From an uncultured Hyphomicrobiales bacterium (GTDB taxonomy: Bacteria > Pseudomonadota > Alphaproteobacteria > Rhizobiales > Beijerinckiaceae): DNA of 64,000 nt. How positions within the stretch are numbered: the stretch's first letter is position 1; every line of letters begins with the position of its first letter. The stretch is taken from NCBI GenBank assembly GCA_903861645.1, contig CAIOVE010000066.1:62001-126000 (forward strand), written 5' to 3'. This document shows, piece by piece, positions 35,474 through 44,632 of the stretch. Made by a program: the position numbers and the translations under genes. The notes beneath the pieces are model-generated. The model saw only the letters and a program-made list of their open reading frames with translations. It had not been told where the DNA came from and searched no databases.

Positions 35474-36616
35474 ATGACCGATCGTATCCAACAATTCCTG
35501 CGCGACCGCCGTCGTGACGGGCTCGACGATGGACCGTGCATGGTCCTCGACCTCGATGTCGTGCGCGACAATTTCACGTCCTTCGCGAAGGCGCTTCCCG
35601 ACACGCGCGTGTTCTACGCCGTCAAGGCGAACCCCGCGCCGGAGGTGCTCGACCTGCTCGCCCGCCTCGGCTCCTGCTTCGACACGGCCTCGCTCGTCGA
35701 AATCCAGCAGGTTCTCGCGACCGGCTGCGCGCCCGACCGCGTGAGCTTCGGCAACACCATCAAGAAGGAGCGCGACATCGCGCGCGCCTACGAGCTGGGC
35801 ATTCGCCTGTTCGCGGTCGACTGCGAGGCCGAGGTCGAGAAGATCGCGCGCGTGGCGCCGGGCTCGAAGGTGTTCTGCCGCATCCTCTGCGATGGCGACG
35901 GCGCCGAATGGCCCCTGTCGCGCAAGTTCGGCTGCGCGCCCGAGATGGCCACGCGCGTGCTTGAGCACGCCTTTCGTCTGGGCCTGCACGCCTATGGCGT
36001 GTCGTTCCACGTCGGCTCGCAGCAGCGCAACCCGCGCATGTGGGACGGCGCGCTGAAGTCCGCCTCGGGCATCTTCAAGGAACTCGCCGAACGCGGCATC
36101 CATCTGTCGATGGTGAACCTCGGCGGCGGTTTCCCGACGAAGTACCTGAAGGACGTGCCGGCGGTGCGCGCCTATGGTCAGGCGATCTTCCGCTCGCTGC
36201 GCAAGCACTTCGGCAACCGCATCCCGGAGACGATCATCGAGCCGGGCCGCGGCATGGTCGGCAACGCGGGCGTCATCGAGGCGGAAGTCGTCCTGATCTC
36301 GAAGAAGGCCGACACCGACGCGGTGAAGTGGGTGTTTCTCGACATCGGCAAGTTCAACGGACTGGCCGAGACCATGGACGAGATGATCCGCTATCCGATC
36401 CGCACCGAGTTCGACGGCGATGACGTCGAACCCTGCGTGCTCGCCGGTCCGACCTGCGATTCGGTCGATGTGCTCTACGAGAAGGACCCCTATTTCCTTC
36501 CCGTCAGCCTCGAGATCGGCGCCAAGGTGCTGATCGAGGGAACCGGCGCCTACACGACGACCTACTCGGCCGTCGGCTTTAATGGCTTTCCGCCGCTGAA
36601 GTCCTACGTCATCTGA
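35474..36616 (+). CDS. odc: Ornithine/lysine decarboxylase (fold III PLP enzyme)
   Basis: A 380-residue fold-III PLP decarboxylase of the eukaryotic-ODC type that makes putrescine from ornithine. The PLP lysine is in FYAVKANPAPEVLDLL; other motifs are SFHVGSQQ, VNLGGGFPTKYL, EPGRGMVGNAG, and the C-terminal cysteine loop AGPTCDSVDVLYE with YTTTYSAVGFNGF. ATG 35474 is preceded by AAGGGA. The long leader suggests RNA-level control. Its product feeds homospermidine synthase, encoded 3.3 kb downstream. Confidence 0.94.
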   Translation: MTDRIQQFLRDRRRDGLDDGPCMVLDLDVVRDNFTSFAKALPDTRVFYAVKANPAPEVLDLLARLGSCFDTASLVEIQQVLATGCAPDRVSFGNTIKKERDIARAYELGIRLFAVDCEAEVEKIARVAPGSKVFCRILCDGDGAEWPLSRKFGCAPEMATRVLEHAFRLGLHAYGVSFHVGSQQRNPRMWDGALKSASGIFKELAERGIHLSMVNLGGGFPTKYLKDVPAVRAYGQAIFRSLRKHFGNRIPETIIEPGRGMVGNAGVIEAEVVLISKKADTDAVKWVFLDIGKFNGLAETMDEMIRYPIRTEFDGDDVEPCVLAGPTCDSVDVLYEKDPYFLPVSLEIGAKVLIEGTGAYTTTYSAVGFNGFPPLKSYVI

Positions 36617-36622
36617 CGTTCC

Positions 36623-36645
36623 GGTTCGCGGCCAGCCCGCGAACC
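36623..36645 (+). terminator. Hairpin after odc
   Basis: GGTTCGCGG-CCAGC-CCGCGAACC is a perfect 9-bp stem 7 bases after the odc stop, without a T run. It may be a weak or Rho-assisted end, or an mRNA-stabilising stem between odc and the acetyltransferase gene. Confidence 0.4.
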
Positions 36646-36725
36646 TCCAACGGTTATTCACCCTTGTTCCGATCGGCGCCGCGCGAGCGGTGGCGCGAGG
36701 ATTGTCTTGCCCGACGGAGGCAACG

Positions 36726-37292
36726 ATGACCTTGATGACGCACGACCATGCCCTGACCGACGCCGCCGCGATCATGATCCGCGACGAGCGCGCGACAGAC
36801 GTCGCCGCGCGCGAGCGATTGCTCGACGCCGCCTTCGGCCCCGGCCGCCGTCGCAAGACCAGCGAGCGGCTGCGCGAGGGCCGCGCCCCCGCGCGCGGAT
36901 TGTCGCTTGTCGCGATGGATGGCGACCGCCTCGTTGGCACGATTCGCCTTTGGCATGTCGACGCTGGCGGCGCGCCCGCGCTGTTGCTCGGTCCGCTCGC
37001 GGTCGACGCGTCCCATCGCTCGCTCGGCCTTGGCGCGCGGCTGATCGGCGAGGCGTTGTTTCGCGCCGCGCGCGATGGCCATCGCGCCGTGCTGCTCGTC
37101 GGCGACGCGGCCTATTACGAGCGCTTCGGCTTCAGCCGCCACGGCGCGCGCGACCTCGCCCTGCCCGGCCCGGTCGACATTGAGCGCTTCCTCGCGCTTG
37201 AATTCGTGGCGGGCGCGCTCGACGGCGCGCGCGGCAGGGTCGTCGCGACCGGAACGCCGCTCGCCGCGCGGGATCGCAAGCGCGCGGCGTGA
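36726..37292 (+). CDS. GNAT-family N-acetyltransferase (YhbS-like)
   Basis: A 188-residue GNAT acetyltransferase. The acetyl-CoA loop is SHRSLGLGARLIGEAL, preceded by GPLAVDA and followed by DAAYYERFGFSRHGA, the pattern of YhbS-type proteins. ATG 36726 follows GGAGG. It sits 109 bases after odc on the same strand, an association common in Hyphomicrobiales. A polyamine acetylation role is attractive by position but unproven. Confidence 0.85.
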   Translation: MTLMTHDHALTDAAAIMIRDERATDVAARERLLDAAFGPGRRRKTSERLREGRAPARGLSLVAMDGDRLVGTIRLWHVDAGGAPALLLGPLAVDASHRSLGLGARLIGEALFRAARDGHRAVLLVGDAAYYERFGFSRHGARDLALPGPVDIERFLALEFVAGALDGARGRVVATGTPLAARDRKRAA

Positions 37293-37307
37293 ATGCCGAA
37301 ATGGCGG

Positions 37308-38579
37308 CTACTCGGCCGCCTGTTCGCGGAAGGTTTCGACCGCGTTGAGCTCGGTCCAGTTCATCGCGGTCGGGATCGTCGTCGCGATGGCGCGGATATT
37401 GGGATATTGCTCGCGCGCGATATTCCACGGCGCGGGCTTGCCGGCCTCGAAATCCCTGACCGCGTCGAGCAACATGCGACGCACCTGCACGAGGATGACA
37501 TCGGCGCGCCCGAGTTGCTCGCCCGAGCGATCGACCAACGCGCCCATCGATTCCTGAATGATGAAATCCTCGAAGGGCACCGAACGCGGAAAGCCGCTGA
37601 AATGGCGATCCATCGATCCGCGGTCCTGATGCCAGAGGTTTTCAGGCCCGCCGAGATTGGACGCGAAGTTATCGGGGTCGCCGCTGCTGCCCGCGAACAA
37701 GAGCTCGATCGTTTCCGGCGTCAGGGGCTTTTGCGTGTCGTACATGATGTACCATTCGGCGTCCCATTCATCGTCGACGGGCACCGTCGCGCGGCCCGAG
37801 CAGGGCTCGTCGACCGCGTGCGGAATAAAGGTGAAGAACGGCAGCACGAGTTCGCGAATGCGTGCGTAGGTCTTGCCATCGCCGAGATCGCGCAGCGCGC
37901 CCTCGCGCAGGCCATAGTTGGTGACATGCATTTCCGTGCGCGGCGCCTTGTGCGCGGCGGCGAGGCCGAGATCGCGCGCGCTGATGGCGGTCGGCTTGCC
38001 CGCGTTCAGGAACCCGCTGTGCAGGATGCCGACATGCGACGCGTCGATATGCGCCTCGAGGCCTTGCAGCCAGTTGTAATGCACGAGCGCGCGCCGCGCG
38101 CACACATGACTGTCGGGCAGGTTGTTGAATTCGAATTCGGGGAACGGCGGCGGCTCGGCTTGCTTGCCGAGATACACCCACACCATGCCGCCCGCCTCGC
38201 GCGCGGGAAAATGACCGACCTTCAGCCGCGCGGCGAAGGCGTCGCGGGTATCGGCGGGCTCGGCCGGACATTCGACGACCTTGCCATCGACGCTCAGTTT
38301 CCATCCATGGAAAATGCAGCGAAGGCCGTTGTGTTCATTGCGCGCCAGCGCCATCGACGCGCCACGATGCGGGCAGGCCTCGTAAATAAAACCGACGCGG
38401 CCATCCGTGCCGCGCCAGGCGACGAAGTTCTCGCCGACGAGACGCACGCGTTGCGGCGCGCCATCCGCGACGAGCGAGGCGGAGCGGCACGCCGGCATCC
38501 AGTATTCCCTGAGCATGCGCCCCATGGGCGCGCGCGGTCCGACGCGGGTGAGAAGTTCGTTGTCCTCGACCTTCAGCAT
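37308..38579 (-). CDS. Rieske aromatic-ring-hydroxylating oxygenase, alpha subunit
   Basis: A 423-residue oxygenase like phthalate 4,5-dioxygenase and other alpha3-type Rieske oxygenases. The [2Fe-2S] ligands are CPHRGA and CIFHGW (about 70-95). The mononuclear iron site is in HIDASHVGILHSG. It needs an electron-transfer reductase, but none is encoded nearby. ATG 38579 (MLKVEDNELLTRVG); the frame upstream crosses a divergent promoter. It is opposite to a binding-protein gene, suggesting uptake and hydroxylation of one aromatic compound. Confidence 0.9.
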   Translation of the reverse strand: MLKVEDNELLTRVGPRAPMGRMLREYWMPACRSASLVADGAPQRVRLVGENFVAWRGTDGRVGFIYEACPHRGASMALARNEHNGLRCIFHGWKLSVDGKVVECPAEPADTRDAFAARLKVGHFPAREAGGMVWVYLGKQAEPPPFPEFEFNNLPDSHVCARRALVHYNWLQGLEAHIDASHVGILHSGFLNAGKPTAISARDLGLAAAHKAPRTEMHVTNYGLREGALRDLGDGKTYARIRELVLPFFTFIPHAVDEPCSGRATVPVDDEWDAEWYIMYDTQKPLTPETIELLFAGSSGDPDNFASNLGGPENLWHQDRGSMDRHFSGFPRSVPFEDFIIQESMGALVDRSGEQLGRADVILVQVRRMLLDAVRDFEAGKPAPWNIAREQYPNIRAIATTIPTAMNWTELNAVETFREQAAE

Positions 38580-38615
38580 GGTTTCCTCCGGGTGCGCGGC
38601 CGGCGTTGCCCCGGC

Positions 38616-38639
38616 TCGCGATCTCGCGATCTCGCGATC
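38616..38639. repeat. Three tandem TCGCGATC octamers
   Basis: TCGCGATC occurs three times without spacing between the divergent Rieske oxygenase and binding-protein genes. Each unit contains the palindrome TCGCGA. It may be an operator or a simple-sequence expansion. Confidence 0.8.
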
Positions 38640-38754
38640 ACGATAATCAACTTCGCGCCGGTTTGCATCTGGATTTCCCCCGCGCGGGGACGCTTGTCGC
38701 GCCCGGCGGGCTCGCCTAGTCTCGCCGCAACAAAACGATGGGGAGGAACGCGCG

Positions 38755-39792
38755 ATGGTTCTCACGCGGAGAAACTTGCTGACCGGCGCGACAGGCGCTG
38801 TCGCGACGGCGGCGATGGGCGGCGGGGTTCGCGCGGCAGATGGGCCGGAATGGACTCCGGTGATCGAGGCCGCGCGCAAGGAGGGCGCGCTCGTGCTTTC
38901 CACCGGACTGGAAAGCCCGGTCATGCGCGTGATCTTCAGGAATTTCGAGGCGAAATACGGCGTTCGCGTCGACTCGCTGGTCGGAAGGCCGTCGGAGGTG
39001 CGCGAACGCATCCGCGTGGCGAAGGTGGCCGGTCGCCAGCAGGTCGACGTCGTCTTCGGGTCGGAGGCGCTGACGAACATTCGCTACAACGAGGACAAGA
39101 CAGTCGCCGAAATTGATCCGATCCTGCAAGCCGATCTCGCCCGCACGACGCTCAAAAGCGCGACGCCCTTCCTGCCGCAGATCACGATCACCTATGGCCT
39201 GCTGGTGAACACCGCGATGGTGAAGCCGGAGGACATGCCGCGCGGCTTTTTCGATCTGCTCGACCCCAAATGGAAGGGGCGCATCCTCATCGACGACCCG
39301 CGCACCAATGGTCCCGGCCACATCTTCTTCATCGGCACGCGCGTGCTGGGCGAGGCGCGTCACGCCGAGCTGCACAAGGGTCTAGCGGCGCAAAATCCTA
39401 CCTTCGTCGTCGGCACGCAGGAAGCCGCGCGCAAGGTGGTGCGCGGCGAATATCCGGTGCTCGTCGCCTTCACCCTGCCCGACATCACCGCCCTGCCCGG
39501 CCTGCCGGTCAAGCCCATCGCGCCCGTCGAGGGCTGCCCCTACGTGCCCTATGGCAGTTCGGTCGTCATGGACGCGCCGCATCCCAACGCCGCGCGGCTG
39601 TTCTGCCATTACAACTCGTCGGACGAGGCCCTGCTGGAATATGCAAAGGCTGGCTTTGGCGTCGGCGTTCATTCGGTGGTCGAGGCGACCCCACCCGCCG
39701 TCCGGCCATTGATCGAGGTGAAGCTGCTGGGCACGACCGACCCCAAGGGGCAGGACGAGGCGCTGCGCGCCGCGCGGACAATCTACGGCTGA
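38755..39792 (+). CDS. Tat-type FbpA-like ABC solute-binding protein
   Basis: A 345-residue periplasmic receptor with a twin-arginine signal (LTRRNLLTGATGAVATAAM). The mature part, WTPVIEAARKEGALVLSTG, is of the same extracellular solute-binding class as the protein at 21141. GRILIDDPRTNGPG and YGSSVVMDAPHPNAARLF are further family marks. ATG 38755 follows GGGGAGGAAC. No permease or ATPase is adjacent. It is divergent from the Rieske oxygenase, which may share its ligand. Confidence 0.83.
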   Translation: MVLTRRNLLTGATGAVATAAMGGGVRAADGPEWTPVIEAARKEGALVLSTGLESPVMRVIFRNFEAKYGVRVDSLVGRPSEVRERIRVAKVAGRQQVDVVFGSEALTNIRYNEDKTVAEIDPILQADLARTTLKSATPFLPQITITYGLLVNTAMVKPEDMPRGFFDLLDPKWKGRILIDDPRTNGPGHIFFIGTRVLGEARHAELHKGLAAQNPTFVVGTQEAARKVVRGEYPVLVAFTLPDITALPGLPVKPIAPVEGCPYVPYGSSVVMDAPHPNAARLFCHYNSSDEALLEYAKAGFGVGVHSVVEATPPAVRPLIEVKLLGTTDPKGQDEALRAARTIYG

Positions 39793-39880
39793 GACCGCGC
39801 GACGCCTCGGCGTATGACGCCACGATGACGACGATGATCGGGAAAACGCGGCCGGCGCGGGGGTTTTCGCGCCGCGAAGG

Positions 39881-39909
39881 TTGACCGGAGGGGCGCGCTT
39901 TCCCATAAG
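39881..39909 (+). promoter_or_regulatory. hss promoter
   Basis: TTGACC (39881-39886), 17-base spacer, CATAAG (39904-39909), 51 bases before the homospermidine synthase ATG. Confidence 0.6.
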
Positions 39910-39959
39910 ACGCGCAACCTTTTGGCCCCTCGGGGCGCAGTTGTCGCGGAGTAGCCGAC

Positions 39960-41393
39960 ATGACCACCTGGCCCGTTCACGCCGAAATCACCGGCCCGAT
40001 CGTGATGATCGGCTTTGGCTCCATCGGCAAGGGCACGCTGCCGCTCATCGAGCGTCATTTCAAGTTCGACAAGTCGCGTTTCGTCATCATCGATCCCAAC
40101 GACTCCGGCCGCGAGATCGCCGATCGCCACGGCGTTTCCTTCCTGCCGATGGCGATCACCCGCGAGAACTATCGCGAAATCCTGCGCCCGCATCTCACGC
40201 GCGGCGGCGGGCAGGGATTCTGCGTCAACCTGTCGGTCGACACGTCGTCGCTGGCGATCATGGAATTCTGCCGCGAGATCGGCGCGCTTTACATCGACAC
40301 CGTGGTCGAACCCTGGCCCGGCTTCTACTTCGACAAGTCGGCGGGACCGGAAGCGCGCACCAACTACGCGTTGCGCGAAACCGTGCTCGAGGCGCGCCGC
40401 AAAAACCCCGGCGGCTCGACCGCCGTGTCCTGCTGCGGCGCCAATCCCGGCATGGTCTCGTGGTTCGTCAAGCAAGGCCTTCTCAACCTCGCCGCCGACA
40501 TGGGCGACAAGGGCGCCGAGCCCAAATCGCGCGCCGAATGGGGCGCGCTTGCCCAGCGTCTCGGCGTCAAGGGCGTCCACATCGCCGAACGCGACACGCA
40601 ACGGGCCAAACACCCCAAGCCGCAAGGTGTGTTCGTCAATACATGGTCGGTCGAGGGTTTCGTTTCCGAGGGCATGCAGCCGGCGGAACTCGGCTGGGGC
40701 ACGCACGAGAAGTGGCTGCCCGCCAACGCCAGCCAGCACAAGGCGGGCTGCGGCGCGGCGATCTTCCTCCAGCAGCCAGGCGCCAACACGCGCGTGCGCT
40801 CGTGGACGCCGACGGCGCAAGCGCAATACGGCTTTCTGGTGACGCACAACGAGTCGATCTCGATCGCCGATTACTTCACCGTGCGCGACGCCGACGGCAA
40901 GGCCGTCTATCGCCCGACCTGTCACTACGCCTATCACCCCGCCAACGACGCCGTGTTGTCGCTGCACGAAATGTTTGGTCAGGGCGGCCGCGTGCAGGAC
41001 AAGCACCACATCCTCGACGAACATGAAATCGTCGACGGCATCGACGAGCTCGGCGTGCTGCTCTACGGCCATGGCAAGAACGCCTACTGGTACGGCTCGC
41101 AACTGTCGGTGGAGGAAACCCGCCGCATCGCGCCCTATCAGAACGCCACCGGCATGCAGGTGACGTCGGCCGTTCTCGCCGGCATGGTCTGGGCGCTGGA
41201 AAACCCGAAGGCCGGCATCGTCGAGGCGGATGAGCTCGACTTCCGCCGCTGCCTCGAGGTGCAGACGCCCTATCTCGGCCCCGTCGTCGGCGTTTACACC
41301 GACTGGACGCCGTTGACCGACCGTCCCGGTTTCTTCCCCGAGGACATCGACGAGAGCGACCCCTGGCAATTCCGCAACGTGCTGGTGAGGTAG
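39960..41393 (+). CDS. hss: Homospermidine synthase
   Basis: A 477-residue NAD-dependent enzyme that joins two putrescine (or putrescine and spermidine) units to make homospermidine, the major long polyamine of many alphaproteobacteria. Marks are the nucleotide loop IVMIGFGSIGKGTLPLIERH, FCVNLSVDTSSLAIMEFC (about 85-102), CCGANPGMVSWFVKQGLL and ENPKAGIVEADELDF near the end. Length fits the family. It works with odc at 35474, but a Rieske/binding-protein pair separates them. Its own promoter is visible. Confidence 0.96.
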   Translation: MTTWPVHAEITGPIVMIGFGSIGKGTLPLIERHFKFDKSRFVIIDPNDSGREIADRHGVSFLPMAITRENYREILRPHLTRGGGQGFCVNLSVDTSSLAIMEFCREIGALYIDTVVEPWPGFYFDKSAGPEARTNYALRETVLEARRKNPGGSTAVSCCGANPGMVSWFVKQGLLNLAADMGDKGAEPKSRAEWGALAQRLGVKGVHIAERDTQRAKHPKPQGVFVNTWSVEGFVSEGMQPAELGWGTHEKWLPANASQHKAGCGAAIFLQQPGANTRVRSWTPTAQAQYGFLVTHNESISIADYFTVRDADGKAVYRPTCHYAYHPANDAVLSLHEMFGQGGRVQDKHHILDEHEIVDGIDELGVLLYGHGKNAYWYGSQLSVEETRRIAPYQNATGMQVTSAVLAGMVWALENPKAGIVEADELDFRRCLEVQTPYLGPVVGVYTDWTPLTDRPGFFPEDIDESDPWQFRNVLVR

Positions 41394-41463
41394 ACTTCCC
41401 GGCGCTTGCCCGCGGCCGCGGAACGCGACATCATGCCCCAAATAAACGATGGGGGAGGATGCC

Positions 41464-42579
41464 ATGCTTCTGAACAGCCGGGATTGCGTCTGTTGTCCGC
41501 CTTTGTCGCCCGCGGGATCGGCGCGCGCCTCGCGCCGTTCGTTCATCGCCGGCGCCATGGCCTGCGCCGCGGCGACGCCGACGAAGGTCTTTGCGCAAGC
41601 CAGGGCGCCCGCGCCGGGCGCCGGCAAGGTGAAGCCGCGCCGCATCGACCTGCATCATCATTTCCTGCCGCCGAAATACATGGCGGAGGAACACGAACGC
41701 CTCAACATGACGCATGGCAACCTGTCGTCGAACGCGCTTCTGTCGTGGTCGCCGCAACAGACGCTTGAAGTCATGGACGAAGCCGGCATCGAAGTCGGCA
41801 TGGCCTCGATCTCGACGCCGGGCGTGTGGTTCGGCGACGTCGCCGCCGGCCGACGCCTCGCGCGCTACTGGAATGATTACGCCGCCGAGCAGATCAAGAC
41901 ATACCCCGGCCGTTTCGGCCTGTTCGCCACCCTGCCGCTGCCCGATATCGAAGGCTCGCTGAAGGAGATCGAATACGCGCTCGACGTGCTGAAGGCCGAC
42001 GGCATTGGCCTTCTGACGACGTACGACGGCAAATATCCCGGCGACCCGGCGTTCAGGCCCGTGTTCGAGGAACTGAACCGCCGCAAGGCCGTGGTGTTTT
42101 TTCATCCCACGGTTGCGGCCTGCTGCGGCTCCATCCTGCCCGGCATCATCCCGCAGGCGGTGGAATATCCCTTCGACTCCACGCGCGCCATCGTCAGCCT
42201 GCTGTCGAGCGGCACGATTTCGCGGCTCACGGACATCAAATGGGTGTTCTCGCATGGCGGCGGCGCGACGCCGATGCTGGCGGGGCGCATGGCCGAAACG
42301 CTCGGCACGAACAAGACCTTCGCGCCGCTGTTCCCCAATGGCGTCGCCGCCGAGCTGCGCAAGTTCCACTACGACACCGCGAGCGCGGTTTCCAAGGGAT
42401 CGCTGACCGCGCTTCTTGAAATGGTTCCCGCCAGTCAGGTGATGTTCGGCTCCGACGCGCCCTTCGTGAAGGCGCATGAAGGCGTCGAGGGCCTCAATCG
42501 CTTCGCGCTGAGCGAGGCGGACCGCGACGCCATCGAACGCGGCAACGCCCTCAAGCTGCTGCCGCGCCTGAGCGCCTGA
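41464..42579 (+). CDS. Tat-exported ACMSD-like amidohydrolase
   Basis: A 371-residue amidohydrolase of the aminocarboxymuconate-semialdehyde decarboxylase (ACMSD/amidohydrolase 2) family. Metal ligands are visible in [28 protein letters not shown] and MFGSDAPFV. The N-terminus contains [15 protein letters not shown], a Tat-type signal after an unusual Cys-rich start (DCVCC). ATG 41464 follows GGGGAGG. It is followed 26 bases on by a binding protein that also has a Tat signal. Periplasmic export is unusual for this mostly cytoplasmic family; substrate unknown. Confidence 0.85.
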   Translation: MLLNSRDCVCCPPLSPAGSARASRRSFIAGAMACAAATPTKVFAQARAPAPGAGKVKPRRIDLHHHFLPPKYMAEEHERLNMTHGNLSSNALLSWSPQQTLEVMDEAGIEVGMASISTPGVWFGDVAAGRRLARYWNDYAAEQIKTYPGRFGLFATLPLPDIEGSLKEIEYALDVLKADGIGLLTTYDGKYPGDPAFRPVFEELNRRKAVVFFHPTVAACCGSILPGIIPQAVEYPFDSTRAIVSLLSSGTISRLTDIKWVFSHGGGATPMLAGRMAETLGTNKTFAPLFPNGVAAELRKFHYDTASAVSKGSLTALLEMVPASQVMFGSDAPFVKAHEGVEGLNRFALSEADRDAIERGNALKLLPRLSA

Positions 42580-42605
42580 ACGAGCATCGATCGGGGAGAT
42601 TCGCC

Positions 42606-43619
42606 ATGCAGCCTTTATCCCGCCGGGCCTTTCTGTCGGCGACGGGCGCCGTCGCCCTTTCCGCGCCCGCGCGCGCGCAGGCGACGCGTTGGCGCGCCCG
42701 CATCGGCGTGCTGCAAACAACCGGCGCGGGGCCGATGTATATCGCCGCGGTCAAGGGACACTTCGCGCGCGAGGGCATCGACGCTGAGATTGTCGCCTTC
42801 GACACGGCGCAGCCGCTCGCCGTGTCCATCGCCGCCGGCGATCTTGATTTCGGCGCGACGAGCTTCTCGTCCGGCTTCTTCAATCTGGCGTCGCAGGACG
42901 TCGTTCGCATCATCGCCGCGCAGGGCCGCGATCAGGCGGGTTTTCCCAACAACGGCCTCGTCGTCACCAACACGGCCTGGGAAAAGGGCCTGCGCGATTT
43001 CCGCGACATCAAGGGCCGCTCGGTCGGCGTTCCCACGCTGGGCTCGGCGCCGCATTACTGCGTTGGATTGCTCGCGCAAAAATACGGCTACAAGCTCGCC
43101 GATCTCGACGTGCAATTCCTCAAGGGCACCCCGAACATCCTTGCGGCTATTTCCTCCGACCGGCTCGACTCCGCCATCATGCCCTCGACCTACGCCCTGT
43201 CGCTGGTGCGCGAGAACCGCGCGCGGCTGATCGGATGGATTGGCGACGTCACGCCCTGGCAACTCGGCGCGGCCTACACCTCGAAGGAACACGCCGACGC
43301 CCGGCCCGATCTCGTCAACGGGTTCCTGCGCGGTTACCGGGCCGGCATGCGCGAGTACGCGGACGCCTTCATCTCGCCGGAGGGCAAACGCGTGGATGGC
43401 GCGACGGCCGAGTCCACGCTCGCGCTCATGTCGAAATCCCTCGACCAGCCCGCCGCCCTTCTGCGGCAGGGGATCACCTATGTCGACCGGGAAGCGCGGC
43501 TCGACGGGCCCGACGTGCGCCGGCAGGTCGCCTGGCACCGGGCGCAGGGGCTGATCGAGCGGGACGTCGACGTCGACGCCCTCCTCGACCAGCGTTATGT
43601 GAAGCTGTTGCCCGTTTAG
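42606..43619 (+). CDS. NitT/TauT-family solute-binding protein with Tat signal
   Basis: A 337-residue SsuA/ThiY-like periplasmic receptor. The signal PLSRRAFLSATGAVALSAPA is Tat-type. The mature part shows IGVLQTTGAGPMYIAAVKGHF, AAGDLDFGATSFSSGFF and IKGRSVGVPTLGSAPHY, typical of nitrate/taurine/thiamine-precursor receptors. ATG 42606. No permease or ATPase follows; rplS is next. It likely forms an operon with the exported amidohydrolase. Confidence 0.85.
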   Translation: MQPLSRRAFLSATGAVALSAPARAQATRWRARIGVLQTTGAGPMYIAAVKGHFAREGIDAEIVAFDTAQPLAVSIAAGDLDFGATSFSSGFFNLASQDVVRIIAAQGRDQAGFPNNGLVVTNTAWEKGLRDFRDIKGRSVGVPTLGSAPHYCVGLLAQKYGYKLADLDVQFLKGTPNILAAISSDRLDSAIMPSTYALSLVRENRARLIGWIGDVTPWQLGAAYTSKEHADARPDLVNGFLRGYRAGMREYADAFISPEGKRVDGATAESTLALMSKSLDQPAALLRQGITYVDREARLDGPDVRRQVAWHRAQGLIERDVDVDALLDQRYVKLLPV

Positions 43620-43633
43620 GCGGTCGGGGGGCC

Positions 43634-43662
43634 TCGACATCCCCGCCCACTTGGTCTATTAG
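43634..43662 (+). promoter_or_regulatory. rplS promoter
   Basis: TCGACA (43634-43639), 17-base spacer, TATTAG (43657-43662). It gives rplS a start of its own, separate from the binding-protein gene. Confidence 0.55.
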
Positions 43663-43730
43663 CCGCGCCTCAACTGAAAACAGCGTCGCGAAACGCTCGC
43701 CCGATGGGCGAAACAGCAAGGATTGAGACA

Positions 43731-44153
43731 GTGGTTGATATTATCAAGGAAATCGACGAAGCGCAGATGAAGGCGCTGAATCCGACGATCCCGACCTTCG
43801 CCCCCGGCGACACGGTGATCGTCAACGTCAAGGTCAAGGAAGGCGATCGTTCGCGCGTCCAGGCCTATGAAGGCGTCTGCATCGCCCGCAACGGCGGCGG
43901 CATCAACGAGAACTTCACGGTCCGCAAGATTTCCTACGGCGAAGGCGTCGAGCGCGTTTTCCCGATCTTCTCCCCCATGATCGACTCGATCAAGGTCGTC
44001 CGTCGCGGCAAGGTGCGGCGCGCCAAGCTCTATTATCTGCGCGATCGTCGCGGCAAGTCGGCCCGCATCGCCGAGAAGCAGGACACCGCCGCCGAGCGCG
44101 CCGAGAAGCAGGCGGCCAAGGCGAGCGCCAAGGCCGCCGCCAAGAAGGCCTGA
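43731..44153 (+). CDS. rplS: 50S ribosomal protein L19
   Basis: A 140-residue ribosomal protein L19 at the 30S/50S interface. Marks are [51 protein letters not shown] and [16 protein letters not shown] propose GTG 43731 ([12 protein letters not shown]) because AAGGA lies 9 bases upstream and it matches the usual N-terminus; ATG 43704 would add nine residues. The Lys/Ala-rich tail is a lineage extension. In relatives rplS follows rimM-trmD; here a binding protein precedes it. Confidence 0.96.
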   Translation: MVDIIKEIDEAQMKALNPTIPTFAPGDTVIVNVKVKEGDRSRVQAYEGVCIARNGGGINENFTVRKISYGEGVERVFPIFSPMIDSIKVVRRGKVRRAKLYYLRDRRGKSARIAEKQDTAAERAEKQAAKASAKAAAKKA

Positions 44154-44170
44154 GCCAAAGGAATTCATCA

Positions 44171-44198
44171 ACGCCTCCCTCGGGAGGCGTTTTTGTTT
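44171..44198 (+). terminator. Rho-independent terminator after rplS
   Basis: ACGCCTCC-CTCG-GGAGGCGT (44171-44190) followed by TTTTGTTT. Canonical. Confidence 0.88.
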
Positions 44199-44211
44199 GG
44201 AGCGGGCGCCC

Positions 44212-44529
44212 ATGTCGACCGGCTTCTCCCTCATCCTGACAACGGCCGCGTCGGACGCGACCGTCGCGGCGATCACAGATCGCCTGCTTGGCGACCGTCT
44301 CGCCGCCTGCGTTCAGACCATGCCGATTTCCAGCGCCTACGTCTGGAAGGGCGTGATCGCCCGCGACAACGAAAAGCTACTGCTGATCAAGGCGAAGTCC
44401 GCCGACTGGCCCGCCATAGAGGCCGCCATCCGCGCGACGCACGATTACGAAACGCCGGAAATCATTCGTCTCGACATGGCCGACGCCTCGCGCGCCTATC
44501 TCGACTGGATCGTCGATTCCACCCGCTGA
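44212..44529 (+). CDS. cutA: CutA-family divalent-cation tolerance protein
   Basis: A 105-residue CutA1-like trimeric protein, linked to copper and divalent-ion tolerance in Escherichia coli; its true role is uncertain. Marks are LGDRLAACVQTMPISSAYVWKG (in parts: LAACVQTMPI and SAYVWKG) and KAKSADWPAIEAAI, then YETPEIIRLDMADAS. ATG 44212 lies just after the rplS terminator, so it needs its own start. Family length. Confidence 0.92.
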   Translation: MSTGFSLILTTAASDATVAAITDRLLGDRLAACVQTMPISSAYVWKGVIARDNEKLLLIKAKSADWPAIEAAIRATHDYETPEIIRLDMADASRAYLDWIVDSTR

Positions 44530-44632
44530 TCGATGAACCGATCCAGATCAAGGCGATGCTTCGTCCGGCGCGACATGATGATCGTGGAGGGCGTCGTGGT
44601 TGGCGACGTCAAGCAAGCAAGAAGGAAGCATC

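Noticed and set aside
37293-39116. 607-codon plus-strand frame
   Set aside because: Antisense to the Rieske oxygenase and crossing its promoter into another frame of the binding-protein gene.
39783-41645. 620-codon minus-strand frame
   Set aside because: Antisense to homospermidine synthase; no recognisable domain.
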